In this document: positions 6,965-16,033 of the stretch, piece by piece
Layout of the letters: every line of letters begins with the position of its first letter
Position numbering within the stretch: the first letter of the stretch is position 1
Assembly (NCBI GenBank): GCA_035501615.1
Contig: DATJVY010000058.1
Span: forward strand, 1-64,000
DNA: 64,000 bases
Direction of reading: 5' to 3'
From: RPRB01 sp035501615
Lineage (GTDB): Bacteria > Myxococcota > Myxococcia > Myxococcales > Myxococcaceae
The notes under the pieces: model-generated
Database searches by the model: none
What the model saw: the letters and a program-made list of their open reading frames with translations, nothing else
Told to the model about the DNA's origin: nothing
Made by a program: the position numbers and the translations under genes

Positions 6965-7993
6965 ATGCCTCCGCTCATGCGGACGCTGATCGTCGGTGCC
7001 GGTGCCCTCGGGGGCCTCGTCGCGGCGCGCCTCCAGGCAGCCGGAGCGCCGGTGCATCTCGCGGTGCGCGACCGGGCCTCCGCCGAGAAGCTCTCGGCCC
7101 GGGGCCTGGCGGTGAGCGGCGTCGGAGGCTCGGTCCGCGTCGAGGCGCCCCACGTCGCGCCGCTCGATGCCTATCCGTCCGGCATCGCCTTCGATCTGGT
7201 GCTCCTCGCCACCAAGGCCCACCAGGCGACGGAGCTCGCCCCCACCGTGGTGCCCTGGCTCGCTCCGGAGGGGACGCTGCTGCCGATCCAGAACGGCGCG
7301 GTCTCCGAGCTCCTGGCCGACCGGCTCGGCACGGACCGCGTGCTCGGCGGGCTCTCCAACCTCGGGACCACGATGCACGCGCCGGGCGTCTACGAGCAGC
7401 GCAACGCCGGACACCTCCTCGTCGGCGAGCTGGGCGGCGGCGAGAGCGCGCGCGCCGACCGGGTCCGGAGCTGGCTCGGTCGGGGGGTCGAGGTGCGCGG
7501 CACGCCGAATCTCCGCGGGGCAGTCTGGTCGAAGCTCCTCCTCAACTGCTCGGTCACCACGCTCGGGGCGGTCGCCGGCTGCACGATGCGGGCGTACGTC
7601 GGGACGCCCGAGGGTCGCACCGCCTTCGATCGGGCGTACGACGAGGCCCTCGCGGTCGCCCTGGCGAGCGGCGCCCGTCCGGAGCGGATGATGGTGGAGC
7701 CGGTGCCGCCGGGCTGGAACGGGCGGAACGTCCCCGGCGAGCTGCACGAGGCCTGGCTCGCCCGGGTCCTCGCCTCCTACGGTGACCTCAAGCCCTCGAT
7801 GCTCCAGGACTTCGAGGCAGGGCGCGCCACCGAGGTCGACTTCATCAACGGACACGTGGTGGCGCTCGGACACCGGCTCGGAGTCCCCACTCCTGCGAAC
7901 GCGGCCATCGTGGAGATCGTGCACGCCATCACCGCGGGACGGCTGTCCCCCGACCCGGCGCACCTGGGGCGCATCGCCAGGGCACCGAGCTGA
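6965..7993 (+). CDS. panE: 2-dehydropantoate 2-reductase (ketopantoate reductase)
   Basis: This 342-residue cytoplasmic enzyme reduces ketopantoate with NADPH in pantothenate and coenzyme A synthesis. The N-terminus has the Rossmann dinucleotide site GAGALGGLVAARL at about residues 10-22. LLATKAHQ near 80 is the conserved lysine-containing loop, and KLLLNCSVTTLGAVAG near 180 is the family's catalytic Lys-Asn segment. The C-terminal helices contain KPSMLQDFEAGRATEVDFINGHV, cut here to its first and last parts KPSMLQD and EVDFINGHV, which close the active site. The ATG at 6965 follows GGAAGG at five bases; a second ATG at 6977 is possible. Close homologues of unknown substrate exist, so the pantoate role is probable, not proven. 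Confidence 0.85.
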   Translation: MPPLMRTLIVGAGALGGLVAARLQAAGAPVHLAVRDRASAEKLSARGLAVSGVGGSVRVEAPHVAPLDAYPSGIAFDLVLLATKAHQATELAPTVVPWLAPEGTLLPIQNGAVSELLADRLGTDRVLGGLSNLGTTMHAPGVYEQRNAGHLLVGELGGGESARADRVRSWLGRGVEVRGTPNLRGAVWSKLLLNCSVTTLGAVAGCTMRAYVGTPEGRTAFDRAYDEALAVALASGARPERMMVEPVPPGWNGRNVPGELHEAWLARVLASYGDLKPSMLQDFEAGRATEVDFINGHVVALGHRLGVPTPANAAIVEIVHAITAGRLSPDPAHLGRIARAPS

Positions 7994-7997
7994 GGCC

Positions 7998-8669
7998 TCA
8001 CCGTCGCGCGCCGCGGCGTGCCCGCGCCGGGTAGCCGACCGTCTGGGCGAACAGGACCCGCTTCCCTCGACCCAGCCCGAGCGCGCGTGCGAGGCGAACG
8101 CGCTGGCAGTTGTGGAACCAGGCCGCCAGTCCCGTCGCCGCCGCGAACAGGTAGACGTTGGCGGCGATCATCCCGGTGTCGACGAAGTAGTAGGACCGCT
8201 GCACCGCCGGGTCGTGCAGGCCAGGCTCCTCGAAGCCCCGGGTGTGCTCGAGCCGGTCGAGGTCGACGACGAAGAGCAGGCGCACCGGCGCGCTGGCCCC
8301 GAGCAGCTCCTGCCCGGGGTTGATCGCCAGGGGGCGGAGGTCGCGGGCAGACACCCGGAGCAGGCGGTGGCCGGAGGCATCGTAGCGCCAGGCGCCGTCG
8401 GCCCGGAGCACGTAGAGGTCGATCTCCTGCGAGTTGCTCGCCGAGCCAGCCGTCCGCCCGCTCACCCCGAAGGGTCCCCGCCGGCGATTCACCCCCCAGG
8501 CCGCCCAGAGCAGGTCGGAGAGCACTGGGGTGGGCAGCGGGCGGTCGGAGACGTCGCGCACCGTCCTCCGGGCACCCAGCGCCGAGCCGAGCCCCGCCCT
8601 CCCCGGGAGCGTCGGTCTCGGGAGACGCCAGACGTCGACATCCGCTCTCGACGACGCTCGTCGTTGCAT
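7998..8669 (-). CDS. Nitroreductase-family (SagB-like) oxidoreductase
   Basis: This 223-residue flavoprotein belongs to the nitroreductase fold. Visible features are the N-terminal RRTVRDVSDRPLP segment that binds FMN phosphate, LLWAAWGVNRR, the SNSQEIDLYVL strand typical of SagB-like members, and the C-terminal GLAAWFHNC helix with the partial FMN site. The ATG at 8669 follows GGAGGAAGG. It is convergent with panE, with only four bases between the stops. No peptide-precursor gene lies nearby, so a role in thiazole or oxazole formation is not suggested. Substrate unknown. Confidence 0.8.
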   Translation of the reverse strand: MQRRASSRADVDVWRLPRPTLPGRAGLGSALGARRTVRDVSDRPLPTPVLSDLLWAAWGVNRRRGPFGVSGRTAGSASNSQEIDLYVLRADGAWRYDASGHRLLRVSARDLRPLAINPGQELLGASAPVRLLFVVDLDRLEHTRGFEEPGLHDPAVQRSYYFVDTGMIAANVYLFAAATGLAAWFHNCQRVRLARALGLGRGKRVLFAQTVGYPARARRGARR

Positions 8670-8818
8670 GACCTTCCTCCCCGAGGTCACTCTACGCAGA
8701 GACCACGTGGATCGACCGGATGATCGCGCCGCAATCGACGGCCGGGGCGCCGGGAGCGGCCCCGAGGGCAAGCGAGGGACGGAGCGATCCACGTGGTTTC
8801 GGCGCTAGGCTCCCGCGG

Positions 8819-9556
8819 ATGCGGCTCGCCGTCATCTCCGACATCCACGGGAACATCCGCGCCCTCGAGGCGGTCCTGGCGCGGATCCGCGCCCTCGGCG
8901 ACGTCGACCGGCTGGTGGTCGCCGGCGATCTCCTCTCCGGTCCGCTGGAGCCCTCGGAGACCGCCGACGCGCTCCGGGCGCTCGACGCGGTCGTCATCCG
9001 GGGGAACCACGAGCGCCAGCTGCTCGCCTGCGCGAGGGCGCAGGGCGGCGAGAGCGACCAGTACGCCTTCGAGCACACCACGCCCGAGCAGCAGGCCTGG
9101 CTCGGCACCCTCCCGGCCACGCTCCAGCTGTCGCCCGACGTGCTGGTGTGTCACGGGACGCCGGAGACGGACCTGGTCTACCTGTGCGAGGAGCTCGAGG
9201 GAGGGCCGGTGACGCTCGCCCCGGACGAGGTCATCGCCCGGAGGCTCGCGGGAGCGCGCCATGCCCTCGTGCTGTCCGGCCACTCGCACCACCCGCGCAC
9301 CGTCCGGCTCGGAACCGGCCAGCTGGTGGTGAACGCCGGGAGCGTGGGCCTCCAGGCCTTCTCGGCGGACCGGCCGAGGCCTCACCACGTCGAGAACGGC
9401 TCGCCGCACGCGCGCTTCGTCGTCTGCGAGCGCGCGACGCACGGCTGGCAGGCCGAGCAGCACCAGGTCTCCTACGACTGGGACGCCGCCTCCGACACCG
9501 CGGCCAGGCACGGCCGCCCGGACTGGGCGCGCTGGCTTCGCTCCGGCCGGGTGTGA
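8819..9556 (+). CDS. Calcineurin-like metallophosphoesterase (YfcE/MJ0936 type)
   Basis: This 245-residue protein has the full set of metal-binding motifs: ISDIHGN at residues 6-12, GDLLSGP near 40, IRGNHERQ near 60, VCHGTPE near 107, and SGHSHHP near 155. These bind a two-metal centre that cleaves phosphodiesters or monoesters. NAGSVG near 172 follows the last motif as usual for the family. The natural substrate is not known. The ATG at 8819 begins directly at the first strand. It lies divergent from the nitroreductase gene and convergent with the DUF2950 gene. Confidence 0.85.
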   Translation: MRLAVISDIHGNIRALEAVLARIRALGDVDRLVVAGDLLSGPLEPSETADALRALDAVVIRGNHERQLLACARAQGGESDQYAFEHTTPEQQAWLGTLPATLQLSPDVLVCHGTPETDLVYLCEELEGGPVTLAPDEVIARRLAGARHALVLSGHSHHPRTVRLGTGQLVVNAGSVGLQAFSADRPRPHHVENGSPHARFVVCERATHGWQAEQHQVSYDWDAASDTAARHGRPDWARWLRSGRV

Positions 9557-9565
9557 CGCCAGACG

Positions 9566-10471
9566 CTAGGGCTTCACCGGCTTCCAGCCGTCGCCGGGGT
9601 CGAAGGCCTGGAGCCCGGACGCGGTCTTCGCGGTCTTGGAACCGAGGTCTTTCTCGAAGACCACCCCCGCCTGGTTCACGAGGAAGGTCATCACCCCGGA
9701 GTTGCCGTAAGACGCGGGGTAGGCCACCAGCGCGAAGCCGCGGGTGAGCTTCCCGCCCTCCCGGTAGTCCATCGCCCCGCCCTCGGCGTGGGGACCCTGC
9801 CGGGTGAGAATGCGGAAGAAGTAGCCCCGGTACGGAGTGCGCCGCCCGTGCTTCGGCGCGTATCCCGCCTGGACCGCCCCGCTGACCGCAGGCCCCATCG
9901 GGCTCTCCGGCTCGCCCGGGGCCGCCTTCCAGAAGAGCCCATCCTTCTTCCCGGGCGAGCTGAGGAGCCGGTCCGCGTAGTGGGGCACGCTCGTTCCCTC
10001 GGGATTGCGGGCCAGGTAGTCCTCCTGCGCGCTCACGTAGCCCAGACAGACCTGGATGGCGTCGAGCTCGTTCTGGCCCACCCGGCGGGCGAGGATCTCC
10101 TCCTGTCCCGCCTTCGCATCGAAGCTCCAGCCCTTCTTTCCCTGGACCAGCGGGATGGGGAATGGCCAGGAGTCCTCGCCCACGGAGAGGATCCGCCGGC
10201 TCTCCTCGGGGGCGTCGAGCGTGTGCCGGCGGTCGTACAGCTCGACGAAGCGGTGGAGCGCCGTTCGATCGGCCACCGCATCCCCGGAGGCGAGGTACGA
10301 CTTCGCCGGATCCCCCAGCACCGAGATCATCGACTGGATCCGACCGGAGCGGGCGGCGGTGACCAGCGCCTCGATCGCCGCATCCGGATCCGCGAACGTC
10401 GGCGTCGCGGCGAGCGCCGAACCAGAGACGACGAGGAAGCACAGCATCGCGCGTGGGAGAAGGGAGCTCAT
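9566..10471 (-). CDS. DUF2950 exported protein
   Basis: This 301-residue protein with an N-terminal signal peptide (cleavage near SALAATP) matches the DUF2950 family. FADPDAAIEALVTAARSG comes at the start of the mature part, followed by PYRGYFFRILTRQGP, GFALVAYPASYGNSGVMTF and DPGDGWKPV at the end. Function is unknown. The gene starts at an ATG two bases after the stop of the DUF3300 gene, with GGAGG overlapping that stop, so the two are one operon. DUF2950 and DUF3300 genes are found side by side in many proteobacteria, which supports a shared envelope function. Confidence 0.85.
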   Translation of the reverse strand: MSSLLPRAMLCFLVVSGSALAATPTFADPDAAIEALVTAARSGRIQSMISVLGDPAKSYLASGDAVADRTALHRFVELYDRRHTLDAPEESRRILSVGEDSWPFPIPLVQGKKGWSFDAKAGQEEILARRVGQNELDAIQVCLGYVSAQEDYLARNPEGTSVPHYADRLLSSPGKKDGLFWKAAPGEPESPMGPAVSGAVQAGYAPKHGRRTPYRGYFFRILTRQGPHAEGGAMDYREGGKLTRGFALVAYPASYGNSGVMTFLVNQAGVVFEKDLGSKTAKTASGLQAFDPGDGWKPVKP

Positions 10472-10473
10472 CG

Positions 10474-11814
10474 CTAGCGCCTCCTCCCGCCGCCGCCGCC
10501 GCGACCGCCGCCGCCGAAGCTCGACGCGCCCCGGTTGCTGGCCGCCCGTGTCTGTGCGCCGCTGTTCATGCCTCCCCAGCCTCCAGCCGAGGGAGACGGT
10601 CGGGTCGAAGGTGCACCCCATCCGCGATCGCCTCCGCCGCCGTACCCCGGAGGCGTGCTCGGGATCCCGGTCGAGGGCCGCGGACCGCCCGCTCCTGGGC
10701 CACCACCGCCCGCAGGAAGCTGGCTCGGGCCGCTCGGCCTCCCGGCGGTCGGACCGGAGGGAAGCTGGCTCGGGCCTCCGGGCCGGCCTCCTGGACCGCC
10801 CGGACCTCCGACGCCTCCCGGTCCCCCGGGACCGCCGACGCCGCCCGGACCCCCGGGACCGCCAGGCCCACCAGGCCTTCCGGGTCCGCCGACGCCGCCC
10901 GGACCACCGGGTCCACCCACCCCACCGGGCGGCCGCTGCGGTGGCGGTCGAGGTGGATACGGCGGGCGCGGTGGATAGGGCGGATACGGCGGGTAGCGCC
11001 AGTAGCTCGAGCCGATGGCGAAGCCGATGCTGAAGCTGATGACCGCGGCGCCCGCCGCGTAGCCCGGTGGATAGACGGGCGGCGGCGGATAGGCCGGATA
11101 GGCCCACGTGCCGTACACCACCGTCGGGCTGTAGACCGGGACGTAGACGACCTGCGGCTGCGCGGGCTCGATGTAGATGATGCTGGTCGTCGTTCCGTCC
11201 GCCGCGGCCCCGCCCTGCTCGACCTTCACCGTCTGCTGCGACGACGACTTGAGGTTGCCCGCGTCCATCGCCCGCTGACGGAGCTGCTGGACCGCGAAGA
11301 GGACCGACGCCCGCTGGGTCTGGTAAGCGGTGCCGAGATCGCGCGCCCAGTCGGTGTGCTCGCTGAGCATCTTCAGCACGTCCGGGAGCGCGGCCAGCGC
11401 CTTCACGCTGTCGCTCCAGGGTCGGTCCTTAAGCGCGGCCTCCAGGTCCTTCCCGCCGAGGCTCGGGTGGGCCTTGAGGAATGCCGCGGCGTCGGCCACC
11501 TCCTGCGGCCGCAGGGACGCCTCGAGCACCTGTCCCAGGAGTGGATCGGGAAAGAGCGCGATGGGCGAGACCATGGCCTCCAGCGCCTCGGGAGCGAACC
11601 CGCCCTCCGTCGGCGCGGGGGCGGCGGCCGCGGCTGCCGGAGCGACGGCCTGGGCCGGAGCGGGTGCCGGCGGGGGAGCGGGCTGCACCGGGTTCGCGCC
11701 CGGAGGCGGGAGCGGCTGGGGCGCGGGAGCGGCCGGGGCCTGTGCCTGGCTCTTCGACGAGCCGGCACAGGCGCAGATCACCACCACCACCGCGAGGACA
11801 CGCCCGAACGTCAT
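10474..11814 (-). CDS. DUF3300 lipoprotein with collagen-like Gly-Pro tail
   Basis: This is a 446-residue protein with an N-terminal export signal that ends in VICACAG, consistent with a lipoprotein. After an Ala/Pro linker, residues about 75-235 form the DUF3300 domain: MVSPIALFPDPLLGQVL, PWSDSVKALAALPDVL and QVVYVPVYSPTVVYG. The remaining 200 residues are low complexity: Pro-Tyr-Pro-Pro repeats, then many GGPGG and GGVGG units, a collagen-like tract encoded by a tandem array at about 10,740-10,930. Such tails are usually extended and surface-exposed. It is the first gene of the operon with DUF2950. Function unknown. Confidence 0.85.
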   Translation of the reverse strand: MTFGRVLAVVVVICACAGSSKSQAQAPAAPAPQPLPPPGANPVQPAPPPAPAPAQAVAPAAAAAAPAPTEGGFAPEALEAMVSPIALFPDPLLGQVLEASLRPQEVADAAAFLKAHPSLGGKDLEAALKDRPWSDSVKALAALPDVLKMLSEHTDWARDLGTAYQTQRASVLFAVQQLRQRAMDAGNLKSSSQQTVKVEQGGAAADGTTTSIIYIEPAQPQVVYVPVYSPTVVYGTWAYPAYPPPPVYPPGYAAGAAVISFSIGFAIGSSYWRYPPYPPYPPRPPYPPRPPPQRPPGGVGGPGGPGGVGGPGRPGGPGGPGGPGGVGGPGGPGGVGGPGGPGGRPGGPSQLPSGPTAGRPSGPSQLPAGGGGPGAGGPRPSTGIPSTPPGYGGGGDRGWGAPSTRPSPSAGGWGGMNSGAQTRAASNRGASSFGGGGRGGGGGRRR

Positions 11815-11901
11815 GCGCGCGACTCTGCCAGGAACTCCACCGGAGGGCGCGGCAGAAAGCGCATGGGACCAAGGTACAACCCCGGCCCCCAGCCGGTGCG
11901 C

Positions 11902-12789
11902 TCAGTGCGCGGCCGCGACGCGCGCGGCGCTCGCCTTCTCCTGGATGCAGCCGTGGTCCGCGTTGGACCACTGCTTCTGCACCTGCCAGCGGTTGCTCCC
12001 CAGCTGGACGCAGCTCCCGAAGCGGAAGTTGCACTTGTCGGCGATCTCCTCGCCCGACGGGTCGACCCACGCGTTCAGGTCCGGGTCGGTGATCATCTCG
12101 ATCATCTCGTGGGCAGTGACGTTCGCCAGCGCCCGCGTGGCCTCGCTGAACCCGTTGCACTGGAAGAGGTCACCCGGGTCACACTGGGGCGCGGTGGCCT
12201 GGTTCGGTAGGTAGGCCACGTGGATGCGCTGGCCGGAGGGGCACTTCCCGCCGTCGTGCCAGGCGCAGAAGTCGGCCTGGTCGGGGAAGCCGTCGGTGAA
12301 GACCAGGTAGAGTGCGGTGGGGCTGGGAACCTGGCGCGCCTCGTCCAGCACCTGGCACACCTTGGCGACGATCTCCTCGGTCGAGGGGGAATGGTCCGGC
12401 GACGCCGACGTCTCCTGGAGGTGGCCGACGAACGTCGCCCGCGCCGGTGGCTGGCGCACGTACTGGTCCACGATGGCGAGGTAGCGCGAGCCGTCGACGC
12501 CGGAGAGGAGGGTGTCCATCCCCGACATCGCGTCCGACGGGAAGCGCGACGGGTCACCCCACCAGATGGCGTAGATGCTCGCCTGGGGAATGACCGGACC
12601 GCCCAGGTCCTCGAGGTCGTCTCCCGAGAATCGCACCGTCGCGGCCCGGCGGTTCGTCATCACCGAGCCGTGGGTCGGTTTGGGCGCGGCGGACTGCGCA
12701 ACGGCCGGATCGCGAGCGTAGTAGCCGGAGCTCCCGAGACATCCAGCGAGGCCCACCGCGGTGGCCAGGAGACAGAAGGAAGCGCGCAC
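11902..12789 (-). CDS. Exordium/PHI-1-like lipoprotein
   Basis: This 295-residue secreted lipoprotein (signal ending VGLAGC) has a mature domain resembling the plant Exordium / phosphate-induced protein 1 family. It has an IYAIWWGDPS start, YLVFTDGFPDQADFCAWHD in the centre, and the characteristic AHEMIEMITDPDLNAWVDP followed by GEEIADKC. The HExxE-like helix and paired cysteines suggest a metal-bound, disulphide-stabilised fold. Bacterial members are of unknown activity. I chose the GTG at 12789, which follows GGAGGG at seven bases. An ATG at 12843 would add 18 residues before the signal peptide. Confidence 0.75.
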   Translation of the reverse strand: MRASFCLLATAVGLAGCLGSSGYYARDPAVAQSAAPKPTHGSVMTNRRAATVRFSGDDLEDLGGPVIPQASIYAIWWGDPSRFPSDAMSGMDTLLSGVDGSRYLAIVDQYVRQPPARATFVGHLQETSASPDHSPSTEEIVAKVCQVLDEARQVPSPTALYLVFTDGFPDQADFCAWHDGGKCPSGQRIHVAYLPNQATAPQCDPGDLFQCNGFSEATRALANVTAHEMIEMITDPDLNAWVDPSGEEIADKCNFRFGSCVQLGSNRWQVQKQWSNADHGCIQEKASAARVAAAH

Positions 12790-12852
12790 CGGACGACCCT
12801 CCACAGGCTGCTCTCCCCCGGGCCGGGATCTCGGCCCAGGCACCGCCGGCCG

Positions 12853-14070
12853 TCAAGCGGTGCCTGGAGGAGTCGCTCCCTCGAGTGCAGTTCGCTGCGG
12901 AGCGCCACGCGCCAGCAGCGGAGCGAGGAGGAGCGCCAGCGGAAGGGTGGCCAGCGCCGTGGCCGCGGTGGCCACGGTCGCCCAGCCAGCGCCGGCGGCA
13001 TCCCCGAGCACCCCGAACCCCACCGGAGCGATGGCTCCCGAGCCGATCACCCCCGTGTAGAAGACCGCGAAGGCGCTCTCCGCCCGCGCCCCGGGTCGCA
13101 GCTCGGGAACCGTTCCGTACAGCACCGACGAGGTGCCGTTGAGCATGATGCCCAGCAGTGGCAGCACGGCCAGCGCCGGCCACAGCGGGAGCACCAGCAC
13201 GGCGAGGATGAGCGCCGCCGTCCCGCCCTCGGTCAGGAGCACGGTGCGGAGCAGGCCGATCCGAGCGCCCAGCCAGCCACAGGCCGCCTTTCCCGCGGCC
13301 CCGCCCAGGAACACCGCGGCCAGCCCGAGCCCGACCGTCGACAGCGCCGCACCCTTGTCCCGCAGGAGGAAGGGCAAGAACGTCAGGAGCCCCATGCGGG
13401 CGCCGGTGTCCAGCACCCCGATGGCGAGCAGCAGCCCGAATCCCCTTCCGGCCGCGCCGCCCCGAGCGTCCACGGAAGCGGACGCCGCCTCCGGCTCGTG
13501 CCGTGGCAACACGGGCATGAGCGACAGGATGGCGACGGCGACCACGAGGCCCAGCGCCGAGAGGAGCCACAGCGCGTGGCGCCAGGTCATCGCGGCGAGG
13601 AGCAGCGACACCGCCGCCGGGACCGCCGCCTTCCCGAGGTCCCCGCTGAAGTTGTAGAGGCCGAGCGGCGCCCGGGCCGCGAGACCGTAGGCACGGGACA
13701 CCGAGCCGGATCCGATCGGATGCTGGGTACTGCCGCCCGCGCCGGCGAGGACCAGGGCGAGCGAGAGCCCCACGAGGCCGCCCGCCGCTCCGGCGAGGCC
13801 GTACCCGAGCGCCGCGAGCGCCGTTCCAGCCGCCAGCACCGGGCGGCCACCGAAGCGACCCGCGAGACGCCCGCTGGGCATCTGGAGCGTGGCCATGGCC
13901 CCGGCATAGAGGCCGCGGAGGGCGGCGAGCCGACCGTAGCCGAGGCCGAGCTCGGCCTGCCACACCGGCAGCAGGACGTAGATGACGTCGGTGTAGCCGT
14001 CGTGCAGCGCGTGCGCGAGCCCGGCGACCGCGAGTGTCCGGGGCCCGAGGGACCGCGACATGGAGGGCAT
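12853..14070 (-). CDS. MFS transporter (fosmidomycin-resistance-like)
   Basis: This 405-residue inner-membrane protein has twelve predicted helices. The N-terminal GLAHALHDGYTDVIYVLLP motif and the loop GRLAGRFGGRPVL between helices 2 and 3 place it near the Fsr group of the major facilitator superfamily, which exports drugs with a proton gradient. The second half has the parallel loop GWLGARIGLLRT. Substrate unknown. The gene lies just downstream of the small monooxygenase gene on the same strand, 35 bases apart, so they may be co-transcribed. An ATG nine bases further in (14061) is an alternative start. Confidence 0.85.
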   Translation of the reverse strand: MPSMSRSLGPRTLAVAGLAHALHDGYTDVIYVLLPVWQAELGLGYGRLAALRGLYAGAMATLQMPSGRLAGRFGGRPVLAAGTALAALGYGLAGAAGGLVGLSLALVLAGAGGSTQHPIGSGSVSRAYGLAARAPLGLYNFSGDLGKAAVPAAVSLLLAAMTWRHALWLLSALGLVVAVAILSLMPVLPRHEPEAASASVDARGGAAGRGFGLLLAIGVLDTGARMGLLTFLPFLLRDKGAALSTVGLGLAAVFLGGAAGKAACGWLGARIGLLRTVLLTEGGTAALILAVLVLPLWPALAVLPLLGIMLNGTSSVLYGTVPELRPGARAESAFAVFYTGVIGSGAIAPVGFGVLGDAAGAGWATVATAATALATLPLALLLAPLLARGAPQRTALEGATPPGTA

Positions 14071-14105
14071 CCCACCACGCGCGCCGGCCGGGTGCGAGCG
14101 CTAGG

Positions 14106-14411
14106 CTAGAGCTTCGCGGCGAGCACGTCGTGCTTCTCGATGCGCGGCGGCTCGGCCAGCAGTTCCGGGGCGTGGGCCATCAGCGCCGCCGCGACCTTGC
14201 CCGAGAGGTGGGCCTGCCTCCCGTCCTCGGCAGCGAAGGTGTCGAAGATGGCGAAGGTGCGCCGGTCGAACCGCACCGCGTACCACTGCAGCGTCTTCGG
14301 CTCGGCCTGGACGAGCTCCAGCCCCGAGCGGAGGAAGTCCTCCACCGCCTTCTCCTTGCCCTCCTTGGCCACCAGCCGGACGAAGAGCCCCACCGTCACC
14401 TTTGCAGCCAT
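14106..14411 (-). CDS. Antibiotic biosynthesis monooxygenase-domain protein
   Basis: This 101-residue protein has the ABM ferredoxin-like fold: VGLFVRLVAKEGKEKAVEDF at the start, then TLQWYAVRFDRRTFAIFDTF, then HLSGKVAAALMAHAPELL. Family members oxidise quinols or act as small stress proteins; the substrate is not predictable. The ATG at 14411 has a GAGGAGG site nine bases upstream. It is the first gene of a short minus-strand group with the MFS transporter. Confidence 0.85.
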   Translation of the reverse strand: MAAKVTVGLFVRLVAKEGKEKAVEDFLRSGLELVQAEPKTLQWYAVRFDRRTFAIFDTFAAEDGRQAHLSGKVAAALMAHAPELLAEPPRIEKHDVLAAKL

Positions 14412-14752
14412 CGCATGCCTCCTCTCGGGTCGAACGTCATCCCCATAACCAGGAGGCACGAGGACGCGCCCGTTGCATCCGCCGGGCACGGGAACGAGCG
14501 TCGAGCGGCGGACGGGCCAGCTTCCGGACGAGGGAACCACGCGACCGCGTGGAATCGCGGAAGCCGGCCGGACACTCGGAACCCCAAGACCAGCACGGAG
14601 CGTAGGGGGCCGCCCGGCTGTGCGAGCAACGGAGGACCCTGTCCACGCCGCGGTCGTGGGCACCCACCGGTCCGCGCGGGGGCGAGAAAGCACCACGGCC
14701 CGGGCACCGGCTCGGATAAGAGGACCCCTCCCCGTCCGGAGGTCCGCGCACG
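14412..14752. other. Divergent intergenic region without a recognisable gene
   Basis: This stretch of 341 bases lies between two divergent starts. Both ribosome sites are visible (GAGGAGG on the minus strand near 14420; GGAGG near 14740 on the plus strand). No RNA gene, repeat or protein-coding composition was found. Promoters for both directions must lie here but were not identified. Confidence 0.5.
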
Positions 14753-16015
14753 ATGAAGCACCGCTCCTTCCTGCGTCCTGCCCTGCTGCTCCTCGCCGTG
14801 GGCCTGACCGTCCGGGCCCAGCCCGTCGTCATCCGAGCCGGCCGGCTGGTGGACCCCGCGACGGGGACGGCCACCACCGGCCAGCAGATCCTCGTCGAGG
14901 GGGGAACCATCCGTGCGGTCGGCGCGAGCGTGGCCGTGCCAGCCGGAGCACAGGTGGTGGACCTCTCGGACCGGACCGTTCTCCCCGGACTGATGGATGC
15001 GCACACCCATCTGTGCCTCACCCAGGTCACCCAAGGGGGACGGGGGCTGAACGAGCTGCTCCAGCGGCTGCTCGCCGCCACGGTCCTGGAGACCAACGCC
15101 CGTCGCGCGCTCGTCGGAGTGAAGAACGCCCGTGACATGCTCGAGTCGGGCTTCACCACCGTCCGTGACGTCGGCAACGCCGGGAACTACGCCGACACCG
15201 ATCTCCGCCGCGCGGTGGAGGAGGGCCTCGTGCCCGGACCGACGATCATCAACGCCGGCCGGATCATCGCTCCGCTGGGAGGGCAGTTCCACGCCATCCA
15301 GCCCGAGCGCCCCGATCTCGGCGAGCCCGAGTACCTCTACGCCGACACCCCCGACCAGATGCGGATCGCGGTCCGGAAGAACGCGCTCTTCGGGGCGAAG
15401 GTGATCAAGATCGTCGTCGACGATCAGCCGTACCTCTACTCGGTCGAGGACGTGAAGACGCTCGTTGCCGAGGCGGCGCGCGCCGGCCTGAAGGTGGCGG
15501 CGCACGCGGGGACCGAGGCCGGGGTACGCAACGCGGCCGAGGGCGGCGTCGCGTCGATCGAGCACGCTTACACCGCGTCCACCGAGGCGCTGCAGCTGAT
15601 GAAGAAGAAGAACGTCTGGCTGGTGGGCACCGACTTCACCCGCTCGGCGGCCGAGGCGATGGGCATGGCCGACTACCACCCGAAGGTGGTGGAGCGGCTG
15701 AAGCGGGCACGGACGGTGGGCGTATCGATCGCCTACGGGACCGACATCGTCTTCCCCGCCGAGGGCGAGACGCGGGGCACGCTGTCGATCGCCGGGATCG
15801 AGAGCTTCCAGGAGGCGGGGTTCACGCCTGCGGAGATCCTCCGCTTCATGACGACGAACACCGCGAAGCTGCTCGGGGTCGACGGGCAGCGTGGCGCGAT
15901 TCGCCCCGGGATGGCGGCGGACATCGTCGCCGTCCCGGGGGACCCGCTGGCCGACGCGAGCGTGCTCCGCCGCGTGTCCTTCGTGATGAAGGACGGGAAG
16001 ATCGTCAAGCGCTGA
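14753..16015 (+). CDS. Exported metal-dependent amidohydrolase
   Basis: This 420-residue protein with an N-terminal signal peptide (cleavage near VRAQPVV) belongs to the amidohydrolase superfamily, in the branch of imidazolonepropionase-like and Xaa-Pro dipeptidase-like enzymes. The metal site is visible: DAHTHL near residue 82, AAHAGT near 249, IEHAYT near 270, and GTDIVFP near 328. The segment KVIKIVVDD near 219 is the position of the bridging Lys or its substitute. NTAKLLGVDGQRGAIRPGMAADI at the end is the typical return to the small beta-sandwich. Related exported enzymes hydrolyse peptides or cyclic amides. Confidence 0.85.
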   Translation: MKHRSFLRPALLLLAVGLTVRAQPVVIRAGRLVDPATGTATTGQQILVEGGTIRAVGASVAVPAGAQVVDLSDRTVLPGLMDAHTHLCLTQVTQGGRGLNELLQRLLAATVLETNARRALVGVKNARDMLESGFTTVRDVGNAGNYADTDLRRAVEEGLVPGPTIINAGRIIAPLGGQFHAIQPERPDLGEPEYLYADTPDQMRIAVRKNALFGAKVIKIVVDDQPYLYSVEDVKTLVAEAARAGLKVAAHAGTEAGVRNAAEGGVASIEHAYTASTEALQLMKKKNVWLVGTDFTRSAAEAMGMADYHPKVVERLKRARTVGVSIAYGTDIVFPAEGETRGTLSIAGIESFQEAGFTPAEILRFMTTNTAKLLGVDGQRGAIRPGMAADIVAVPGDPLADASVLRRVSFVMKDGKIVKR

Positions 16016-16033
16016 GGCGGCTCCGCGGGGCGC

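Noticed and set aside
12220..14109. 629-residue plus-strand open frame
   Set aside because: Antisense to the lipoprotein and MFS genes, Arg/His/Gln-rich, no motif.
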